A stretch of 64,000 bases of DNA, taken from the NCBI RefSeq assembly GCF_900104655.1, contig NZ_FNWD01000002.1, positions 434,001 to 498,000 on the forward strand, given 5' to 3'. This document shows positions 1 to 7,600 of this stretch, piece by piece; the first letter of the stretch is position 1; every line of letters starts with the position of its first letter. The position numbers were made by a program, and so were the translations under genes. The DNA is from Millionella massiliensis. Its GTDB lineage: Bacteria > Bacteroidota > Bacteroidia > Bacteroidales > Rikenellaceae. The notes below the pieces were generated by a model. It was not told the origin of the DNA, made no database searches, and was given only the letters and a program-made list of their open reading frames with translations.

Positions 1-291
1 CTTGATTACAAACACCTCATCTTTCGGGGCTCCCCATTCTGGGCGACCTCTCCCGATTGTGATGCCGGCGCACTCGAACGTCATTCTTCGCTTTGTGTAG
101 CCATATGAAAAGCACACGGCATCGATGCGCTTTAGACTGTCACAAGAAACAGGACTTTGTGGATAAGTCTTACGAGTCTCAATCAACCGTTTCTGCCAAT
201 ATGGTTTCATTTCCCGGTACTCCTCGCGCTTCTCTCCGCGTTCAATCATTTCGTACCACTGCTTTTTGAGGGGCAGGTAAAGCGTTTTCAT
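1..291 (-). CDS. ASCH/PUA-like domain protein, partial (3' end beyond window)
   Basis: The reading frame opens with ATG at 291 on the minus strand and stays open to base 1, giving 97 codons of an unfinished protein. The N-terminus (MKTLYLPLKKQWYEMI, then GEKREEYREMKPYW about residues 20-33) matches the start of small phage ASCH-domain proteins, which are PUA-like and thought to bind RNA or modified nucleic acid. Its start overlaps the stop of the YopX-like gene (ATGA), so it is the next gene of the leftward early operon. The function is a family-level guess and the catalytic or binding part cannot be judged because the C-terminus is missing. Confidence 0.7.
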   Translation of the reverse strand, partial: MKTLYLPLKKQWYEMIERGEKREEYREMKPYWQKRLIETRKTYPQSPVSCDSLKRIDAVCFSYGYTKRRMTFECAGITIGRGRPEWGAPKDEVFVIK

Positions 292-713
292 TCCTCACCT
301 CCTTTCAGCAGTTCGGGGTTGTCCCAAAGGTTTCCAATCAATTCCATAATTCCATGATCATATATCGGTGCCCATGGTGTTTCTTTGTCTTCTGCAATGC
401 AAAATGCCCCATAACTAAATACTATCACAAATGGGTATGTCGGCGATGGATAATCTTCATCATTGTATTCCAACATCACAATATCTCCTTCCCACACATC
501 TTTCCCGTTCTTGTCTTTCAGCCCCGTGTACTGGCCGACGGTTTTTTGATCGACTTCTTTCGCAACAAGAACAATTTGACCGTCATCATCATCTTTAAAG
601 GTTGTTTCAGAGGATGCTTTATAAATAAAGAATCTCCCTTGATTCTCTATAAGGTCACCGAAAATCCATTCGCCTGTTTCAAGGCTTTTCCCTCGGAATT
701 TAATTTCACGCAT
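288..713 (-). CDS. YopX family phage protein
   Basis: This 141-residue protein begins MREIKFRGKSLETGEWIFGD, the typical opening of the YopX family found in phages and mobile elements of Firmicutes and Bacteroidota. The middle (about residues 55-80) has the family's pattern VGQYTGLKDKNGKDVWEGDI. The biochemical role of YopX proteins is not established. The gene is packed between neighbours: its stop overlaps the next start by ATGA, and its start overlaps the preceding stop by one base, as expected in a phage early operon. Identification of the family is firm; function is unknown. Confidence 0.88.
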   Translation of the reverse strand: MREIKFRGKSLETGEWIFGDLIENQGRFFIYKASSETTFKDDDDGQIVLVAKEVDQKTVGQYTGLKDKNGKDVWEGDIVMLEYNDEDYPSPTYPFVIVFSYGAFCIAEDKETPWAPIYDHGIMELIGNLWDNPELLKGGEE

Positions 714-1021
714 TACTGTTCCTCCAGTGCTTTTTTGATTACTGCCTCTGCTTTGTCGATAAGCGAGCTATTTTTAAGACCTTTGAGCAAACCAGAAATT
801 CTCTTAAGTTCTGAGGCCATCTCTTGCGATACCTCCAGCAACTCAGGAGCAGCCGCGATAAGGCGAGCGTCAGCTTCGGCTTTCTCTTTATTGTCAGTTT
901 CGGCAACCGCGATAACATTGCCATTTGCAGAACGAGCTGACACGCAATCTTTCCATCCATCATCAATATCTGCGATTTCCCACGGCCCGGGTGTTCCTTT
1001 GAATTTCAGTTTCGTTTCCAT
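713..1021 (-). CDS. Small conserved phage early protein
   Basis: A protein of about 102 residues with an N-terminal FKGTPGPWEIA motif and a central ADARLIAAAPELLE motif. This pair occurs together in many small tailed-phage proteins of unknown function. The C-terminal half is predicted helical and rich in Lys/Glu. I start it at the ATG at 1021; an in-frame TTG nine bases upstream (1030) is possible but would overlap the preceding gene. It belongs to the leftward early operon. Function is unknown. Confidence 0.8.
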   Translation of the reverse strand: METKLKFKGTPGPWEIADIDDGWKDCVSARSANGNVIAVAETDNKEKAEADARLIAAAPELLEVSQEMASELKRISGLLKGLKNSSLIDKAEAVIKKALEEQ

Positions 1022-1022
1022 G

Positions 1023-1637
1023 TTATTCAACGATTTTAATGTTCAAGTTTTTCGCAGTGACGTTCTGGCGAATGATGGTCGGTGCCAGCTCGTTCACCGG
1101 TGCCGGGATCTTTTTCAACAGGCCGGGAATAGCTTTTAGCTCTCCGGCGTGGTCGAAGCGGAACCGGTAGCTCAGCCGGGAGTTGTACTCACTGATAAGC
1201 TGCACAAGGGCAATGGCGATGCTCTTGTATTTCGAGACCTCCAGCGGCTCTTCGACTCCGGCTACCGATTCGTCAATGATCCGGTAGCATATATCGGATC
1301 GATCTATGTAGGGGAGGCTCATGTCGGCTATTCCGTGTTCGGTTCGGGCCCTGAATACGTGGTCGGCCTGTTTGCTTACGCTGGCGGTTATCGTGTCCAT
1401 TCGGGTCATTGCACGTTTAATTTCGTGGCGGAGCATCCCGGCGTGTTCGAGTGCCCGGGTGAGGTCGTAGGTGATAGTCACTAAACAGGCGACGAAGAGC
1501 AGCATATCAATGGCGTAATAGGTTTGTTCGATCTCCGTCTCCGTAGGTTTGGGTGGATAGGCGACGTACTGATCCATCATCAGTTTCATTCGCCCGTAAT
1601 GCGTGAATCGTGCGTTGGTTATCATATTCTGAAACAT
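1023..1637 (-). CDS. Hypothetical phage protein, helical
   Basis: A 204-residue protein that I do not recognise. Residues about 35-75 (EQTYYAIDMLLFVACLVTITYDLTRALEH) are strongly hydrophobic and helical, possibly a membrane-associated or buried helix, and the remainder is mixed charged helix. The gene starts at 1637, overlapping the last base of the methyltransferase gene, and ends one base before the next ATG, so it is surely translated as part of the early operon. No catalytic motif is visible. Confidence 0.75.
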   Translation of the reverse strand: MFQNMITNARFTHYGRMKLMMDQYVAYPPKPTETEIEQTYYAIDMLLFVACLVTITYDLTRALEHAGMLRHEIKRAMTRMDTITASVSKQADHVFRARTEHGIADMSLPYIDRSDICYRIIDESVAGVEEPLEVSKYKSIAIALVQLISEYNSRLSYRFRFDHAGELKAIPGLLKKIPAPVNELAPTIIRQNVTAKNLNIKIVE

Positions 1638-3124
1638 TATGCGACTTTTTTTCCCGGACAGAGGTTCTGCTGAATCAGTTGCGCACAGAGCGCCTCACAC
1701 AATACCCTGGCCATATTCACCTCCACAGCATTACCGATGAATTTCTTTTGGTCAGCCTGTGTCCCGACGAGAACATAGTCAGCGGGAAACCCCATGATCC
1801 GCTTCAACTCTTGTATGCGCAGCATCCGCATTTTGATATCGACAATCCCGTACAGGGCCATGAATCGCTTGATTTTTGCCATTGTCGGGCTGTCGTTCGG
1901 GCTTATGGCTATTGCACTGTCGTAATGGTCTGTCCGGCATATAACGAGATGATGTTTAGGATTGGTCGTAACCGTCGGTGCCGGATTATGGATGCCATAT
2001 GGAGTTCCGTTCCCGTACTGCATGTCCACTAATGCGAGGCGATCTCTCGTCGTCAGTGTCGGGGCAGGTGCGTCAATGCCGTGATTGTGACCATTCCCGT
2101 AATATGCCGTGATAAACGAGTGGTGATCTCTCGTTGTAATGGTGCCTGCCGGTTCTTCTACCGACACGCTTTTACCTTCCGGACTACCTCCATAATACTT
2201 GGAAAGGAAATTCACCTGAGCCACTCCGAGCCTTCCCTGAGTAGCTATCGTCGGACACGGTTCGTCAATGCCGGGAGCATGGTATTTTCCGGTACGGCTC
2301 ATGGAGTTGTATTTGATCAGGAACGCCTCTTTTCCTCCGGCGACGAACTTGACCAGACCCGCGTAGATCCGTTTTAGCGTCGCATCGACAAGCGGTTTCT
2401 TCCGTCCGAATATGCTTTCCCCCTCATCCGAAAAATCCAACACTTCCCGTACGGGTTTCCATCGCTGCAATCGGCCGAACAGTCCCAAGGTTCCATCTTT
2501 GCTGTGAGTCGGTTCCGGAAATACGATCGGCAGGCAACCTTTGGCAAATATGCCGAAGAACCTTCGGCGGGTAGTGTAAGCTCCATAGTCGGCCGAATTG
2601 AGTATGCGATGTGCGAAGCGGTAGCCATAGCCGCACACGTTAGTCACCCAGCGTTTGTACAGTCGGCCGGCATCCTTGCTGATGGGTTTCCCGTTTTCGT
2701 CGAGGTCGCCCCAACTCATAAACTCTTCCACATTTTCGATTTGTATGTAGTCGGGATTGATAGCTTCGATATACCGGAAGAGGTGCTCGGCAAGAGTGCG
2801 GCTGTCCGCATCACGAGGTTGTCCCCCCTTTGCCTTGCTGAAGTTGGTGCATTCGAGACTGGCCCACAGAACTACGAATGCATCGGGATATTGTCGCCGC
2901 ATATCATTGAGGTGATTTGTCAGCGGCGCAAGTTCCAGCGTCCGGATATCTTCCGTAAAATGGAGAGCATCGGGATGGTTGGCGGCGTGCGAGGCAATGG
3001 CGTTTGCGTCATGATTTACGCAGGCAACAACCTTAGCACATTGCTGATCGTTGTATCGTGCGTTCTCAACGCCAGTGGAGGTACCACCGGCACCGCAGAA
3101 CAGGTCTATGTACATCAGTTTCAT
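1637..3124 (-). CDS. Phage DNA (cytosine-5-)-methyltransferase
   Basis: A 495-residue C5-cytosine methyltransferase. Motif I is DLFCGAGG (residues 7-14). The catalytic Cys92 lies in ASLECTNFSKAKGG, where the usual PCQ of motif IV is replaced by ECT, a variant form. Motif VI ENV is at 130-132, and the C-terminal motifs (RELKR-like MGFP, then IGNAVEVNMA) are in order. About residues 285-390 contain three or four copies of a PxPTxTTRD module of roughly 30 residues, which occupies the target-recognition region. It probably methylates phage DNA to protect it from host restriction. The start follows the 3' remnant of the loader gene. No cognate nuclease is adjacent. Confidence 0.9.
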   Translation of the reverse strand: MKLMYIDLFCGAGGTSTGVENARYNDQQCAKVVACVNHDANAIASHAANHPDALHFTEDIRTLELAPLTNHLNDMRRQYPDAFVVLWASLECTNFSKAKGGQPRDADSRTLAEHLFRYIEAINPDYIQIENVEEFMSWGDLDENGKPISKDAGRLYKRWVTNVCGYGYRFAHRILNSADYGAYTTRRRFFGIFAKGCLPIVFPEPTHSKDGTLGLFGRLQRWKPVREVLDFSDEGESIFGRKKPLVDATLKRIYAGLVKFVAGGKEAFLIKYNSMSRTGKYHAPGIDEPCPTIATQGRLGVAQVNFLSKYYGGSPEGKSVSVEEPAGTITTRDHHSFITAYYGNGHNHGIDAPAPTLTTRDRLALVDMQYGNGTPYGIHNPAPTVTTNPKHHLVICRTDHYDSAIAISPNDSPTMAKIKRFMALYGIVDIKMRMLRIQELKRIMGFPADYVLVGTQADQKKFIGNAVEVNMARVLCEALCAQLIQQNLCPGKKVA

Positions 3125-3147
3125 CGTTCAAGTTGTTTGGGTGTTGC

Positions 3148-3213
3148 TCATTTCCTGAAGCTTTGCGCCCCGAAAGCGAGGCGGTTGAACATCTCGTCCA
3201 TTCGGTCCGCGAT
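3148..3213 (-). pseudogene. Untranslated 3' remnant of the DnaC-like loader gene
   Basis: Directly after the TGA of the loader gene (3214-3216) the same frame runs on for 21 codons to a second TGA at 3148. It reads IADRMDEMFNRLAFGAQSFR K, which joins to the preceding YGE to give the YGERIADR-type ending usual for DnaC-family ATPases if the TGA were an Arg codon (CGA). This is seen directly by translation; that it was once coding is an inference from the family pattern. Confidence 0.65.
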
Positions 3214-3777
3214 TCATTCGCCGTACTTGACCTTCAGGCTCTGGTCATCTTCGTTGGTGGTACACAGGGTGAATTTCATTGTCTCGTAGCGGTGGTACAG
3301 GATCTCGACCAGGGGCATCCGAACCGTCCCAAAATCTTTGATCTCGACCGGTTCGGTCCCCAGGTCATCGATGAAAATCTGAGTTGCGGTTTTGAAGCGG
3401 CTGAACCGTTCGGGATCTTTGATTTGCAGGTCGGCCGCAGTGGAGGCAGTCATCGTCCAGACGTTACGTCGGTTCAGTACTTCGATCAGGCGGCAGACGG
3501 CACGTGCCATGGTCGTTTTCCCGTTTCCGCACCGACCGCACAGCATCAGTCCCGGTTTTTTGCGGTCGGAACACAACCAGCGGCTGACCGTGGTCAGCAT
3601 TCCTTCGATCTCCGGTGTGGCGTCGTACCGTCCCCGGCGGGCCAGTACCTCCGCTTCATAGCATTTTTCGAGGATCTGACGCACCTGATCGACCGGTTGG
3701 TCGATCTTAAAAGTCGTCGTCGCTGCGGTAGACGGGGTTATTCGGGAGAGTACGTCGGTCAGTTGTTCGGGTGTCAT
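3214..3777 (-). CDS. DnaC-like helicase loader ATPase, C-terminally truncated
   Basis: A 187-residue AAA+ ATPase of the DnaC/IstB type. Walker A is GRCGNGKTT (residues 81-89), Walker B is FIDDLGTE (about 134-141) and the sensor-1 region is CTTNE. Such proteins load the replicative helicase at phage origins. The start overlaps the 3' end of the DUF4373 replication gene by 71 bases, consistent with coupled translation. The frame stops at TGA directly after KVKYGE, in the middle of the conserved YGERI..R.. C-terminal helix, and in-frame family-like sequence continues beyond. The product is therefore about 22 residues short or the stop is read through. Confidence 0.85.
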   Translation of the reverse strand: MTPEQLTDVLSRITPSTAATTTFKIDQPVDQVRQILEKCYEAEVLARRGRYDATPEIEGMLTTVSRWLCSDRKKPGLMLCGRCGNGKTTMARAVCRLIEVLNRRNVWTMTASTAADLQIKDPERFSRFKTATQIFIDDLGTEPVEIKDFGTVRMPLVEILYHRYETMKFTLCTTNEDDQSLKVKYGE

Positions 3778-4603
3778 GGGTGTTTATTTGTGGTTTGAGT
3801 TCGAAGAATCCGGCCCAGTTGTTGGCCATTGCCTCCTCGACGATCTGCCGGGCCGTGGCAGGGTCTCCCCGCGACAGGCGTAGGAGTTTCGAGTAGCAGG
3901 CGTTGAACCCCTTTTGTCGGTAGGTCTGTCCGCGTTCAGACTTGTAAGCAAGCCAATCTGCCACGATGGGTTGGAACGCAGGTTCGACAAAGGAGGTATC
4001 GAGCGCTTCTTTCTTTTTGGCGCAACTTTTTCTTTTTTTTCCCGGCGCAGCCGGGGGATCGTCCGGTAGGGAAGTGGGGGCTTCCTCTCTCGTTTTGTCC
4101 GGTTCGTTTCCCCCAAGGGGGGATAAAGGGGGGATATTATTTACTTTACTTTTCTTTACTTTGCGGCAACCTGGCTGAATAATCGCGGATGTTTCCGGAA
4201 TATTCTTCGATTGTTCCGGAATAATCCGGTATTGTTCCGGAATAATGATCTCCTTGCGTTTGGCCGCCGTGCACATCTCTATGTATCTGCGTTGGATGGC
4301 CGATGAGGTTAGGACACTCCCGCTTGCCAGCAGTTCTTTGTCGAAAAGACCCACAGAGCAGCAGTAGTTCACAATCTCCTTCACCTGCGTCTCCTTCAAG
4401 TCGAAATACTCGGCCACGTCAAAGACAGTACTTTCGTCCCATTCAATGTAACAGCCTCGTACCCGATAGATCTCGCATAGGATGTAATCGTACACGGCGA
4501 TACCCGTCCCTCGGAACACCTTCTTCAGTCGCTTGATGCGGATGTCCTGATACCGATCCGTATCGACCCGGTAGTAATCGAGAGATGTCTTGATATTCGC
4601 CAT
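3707..4603 (-). CDS. DUF4373 (Lin1244/Lin1753-like) phage replication protein
   Basis: A 298-residue protein. The N-terminal domain (residues about 5-115, MANIKTSLDYYRVDTD...) is the DUF4373 winged-helix domain of phage replication initiators. A linker (about 120-190) contains a 7-residue peptide repeat (IIPEQYR, IIPEQSK, NIPETSA, IIQPGCR) and a basic, proline-rich stretch. The C-terminal part (about 200-275) resembles the domain that precedes helicase-loader contacts. It lies just upstream of the DnaC-like gene, the usual initiator-loader pair. The peptide repeats are encoded by 21-bp DNA repeats that may be the origin. Its ATG overlaps the last base of the helicase gene. Confidence 0.82.
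   Translation of the reverse strand: MANIKTSLDYYRVDTDRYQDIRIKRLKKVFRGTGIAVYDYILCEIYRVRGCYIEWDESTVFDVAEYFDLKETQVKEIVNYCCSVGLFDKELLASGSVLTSSAIQRRYIEMCTAAKRKEIIIPEQYRIIPEQSKNIPETSAIIQPGCRKVKKSKVNNIPPLSPLGGNEPDKTREEAPTSLPDDPPAAPGKKRKSCAKKKEALDTSFVEPAFQPIVADWLAYKSERGQTYRQKGFNACYSKLLRLSRGDPATARQIVEEAMANNWAGFFELKPQINTHDTRTTDRRTLPNNPVYRSDDDF
4172..4246. repeat. 21-bp-spaced iterons inside the replication gene; candidate phage origin
   Basis: TTCCGGAATA occurs exactly at 4193, 4214 and 4235 (starts 21 bp apart, two helical turns). A fourth copy matching at 7 of 10 bases lies at 4172. The two best copies share TTGTTCCGGAATAAT. An AT- and pyrimidine-rich stretch follows at about 4136-4165, where an unwinding element would be expected. 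In phage lambda the origin iterons lie inside the initiator gene O next to an AT-rich tract; the same layout here suggests ori. The repeats and spacing are seen; the role is inferred. Confidence 0.55.
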
Positions 4604-7600
4604 TACCTGTTTGTCAAAATGTTAATGACCCCGTTTATCACGCTCTCCTGTACCTCGTTGCGGGCACCCGTGATCTGATCGCTCATGTCGCGTTTCTCGG
4701 CAATCAGCTGGTAGATGTCCTCGTCGATGGTATCTTTCCCCAGGAAGTAGGTACACTGCACACTGTCGGTCTGGCCGATGCGATGACAATTATGAACTAC
4801 AGACAGGCCTAATACAAATGATTCTGTATCATCCGTGGTTATATCGTAGACACGAGGACGAATCCCATTTTTCTTTTTCGGAAAGTACGTATACACTGAT
4901 TGCACTAATGCTGCATTACTCGTTTGAGACTCAGAATAGGCAATCACATGATGTCCTGTCGTATTTTTCGAAACTGTAGGCCTATATCCAGCGCGTAGAA
5001 TCAATCGAGCAACCTGCGAGCACAATTTGTCAGAAGCCGTAACATACTCATAGCGACCTTTTCTATAATATCCATCACTACTCATCAAACCGGACAATAT
5101 CACTCTGCTTTGCCGCTCATTTAGATACATCAAAAATTCAGGTAATTGTTTCCCTTGTGCTTTGTCTCCAAAGTGCTTTTTGAAGAACATGGCCCACTCG
5201 CCTGAATAAGCTCGTATTTCATGACCGGCATCCCGCCCTTGATATTCACCACAATGTAACCCGATTGAACGAAACCATTTTTTGCATCTTTCGAGCGAAT
5301 CTTTCTTTTTGACACCGTGTCCGGCTACGGAAATAAAGCGTCCTTTGCCCTCGTAAATAGAGGCAAAACCATCTCCTACGAAATATCCGAATACAAACAA
5401 GGTGTCGTCTGTGATGTTCACAGATTCAGGAGCTTTGATTAGTCGTCCATTAGAAATGGTTTGACCATAGTTTCCTGTAAAAGAATCATTGATTCGACAG
5501 TCTTGATCAAATGGGATTTCACGTAACTCGTCTTCACTGCGTTCGGGCTTCGGCATCACAATTTTATCACCCGGAAGTAAAGAACTGGCTTCTTTCCATC
5601 CGTCCAAAGTCAAATAGCAATGGTCATTCGTGGTTTTCATCGTTCCAAAGCCTTCTACAGTAATCTCTGTAACTAATTTCGTATTCCCTTTACTCCATGC
5701 ATCTTTGACAATTGCGATCTCTCCGAATCGATTGATAATCCTATCACCAATCCTAATTTGCTCAATAGGTTTCCATCCATCCGGAGTTAGTATAGGCTCG
5801 CCCTCTACAATGCAGCGGTCTTCGCACTGCTCGCAGTCGGCCGGGTGCCACGGTAGCTCCACAAAGGCGACCCGGCTGCTGGCCGTCAGGGTCAGCCCCA
5901 CGCCGGCCGCTTTGATCGAACAGATGATGATCTTGACAGCCGGGTTGTTCTGAAAAGCATCCACGTGCCGCTGGCGGGTGGCCATGTCGTCGTCCCCGAA
6001 GATGGTGACGGCATCCGGGAAGCGGCTTTTCAGTTGCTGCTGCACGTCCCGCAGGTGGGTGAAGAGGATGATCTTCTCACCGGCTGCCACCACGTCGCTC
6101 ACGTAATCCGCCACATCGTCGATCTTGCCGCGTGCCGAGATATTCTTGAGGATGCCGATGCGCACCATGATTTCGCCCCGCATCGAGCGCTGGATCTCCT
6201 CGTCCGTGGCCGAACGGTAGCGTTTCAGGTAGTCGGCCAGGTCGTTCAGCGCCTCGTTGTACTCTCGTCGGGTGGTGATCTCGCACAGGACAGCCTGTCG
6301 TATCTTGGCCGGCAGATCGGTCAGCACGTCGGATTTCTCGCGACGGTAGAAACAGGTTCGGCGCAGCATGACGTTCAGCTCGCGCCACCGGTTGTCGTCT
6401 TCGCAGAACCACTGCAGGAAGTTCTTGTAGCCGCCGAGGTCTCCGATGCGGTCGATGATCCCCAGCTGCGATACGATGTCCTTGGGCTTGTTCACCACCG
6501 GCGTACCGGTCAGCAGTACGATGTACTCCTTGCCGGAGCAGATCCCCTTGACGAACTTCGTCTGTTGGGTCTTGAGATCCTTGGTGCGGTGGCTTTCGTC
6601 CACGATGACCGACTCGAAGAGCTTGATGCGATCCGAGAAACGGATGTGGTTCAATCGGAGCGGCGCTTTCTTGCCATCGGGCTGGAGGGGCTGCAGGATG
6701 TCGGTCACGAAGTACTTTTTCAGACTCTCGTAGTTCACGATAAAGAAGTCCACCATCCTCGATTCCCAGAACAGAGGCCATGTCTTGCGTACCTTGTCCG
6801 TAAGGATCATGGCTTTTCGGTGGGTCCACAGCTCGATTTCGCGCCGCCAATTCTCCTTCAGGGACGACGGGCAGATGACCAGGCAGGGGAACGCCCCGGC
6901 GGCGGTGATGGCCGCTATTGCCTGACCCGTGTTATGCGTTACGATATAGTTGTCGGTAATGTAGAGGCTATCGGGTGCGGATACCTTTATACATTGAACC
7001 TTTTCGTTTCCAACATACTCGATCGACTGAATATACCTCGACGCATAGTTGCGAGTGGCAACTCTCCATTCTTCTACCTTGCGTTGTATCTTGAATGGAC
7101 AACGATTGATGCGCACGTTCACTTGCCATTCCGTACTTTTTCCTTCATGACTACGATCGTATTCACGAATGATGGCCTGCCCGCCAAGCGATTGAACAAG
7201 TTCCGAAATCCCATCGACAAGCCCGCGGGCACAGGAATGAAAAGTAATGCGGTTCCTCTTTGCACTTCCGTCCGAATCCATTAAGCCCATCAGAAGTTCT
7301 TCCCGTTGTTCAACGGAGGCTGTGAGGTATTCTGCGGGAATGAATTTGTCTTTCCCTTTCACATTGATACCCAATCGTTCAATCTCGGCTTTGAACGGAT
7401 TCTTATGCGTTGTGCCGGTCTGTGAAATAAAGTATTGGGGACAGGCTGGATGCCGATTTACCCGAAGTTTGAGGTTCTCAGGAAGTAATGCCGTTATACG
7501 ACCCACTGTTTCTATCTCACAATCCGGTATAGAGATGCAAATCTCGTCTCCGCAAAGCGATCCATCGCCAAGCAAAAGCCCCATGATATACGGAGGTATA

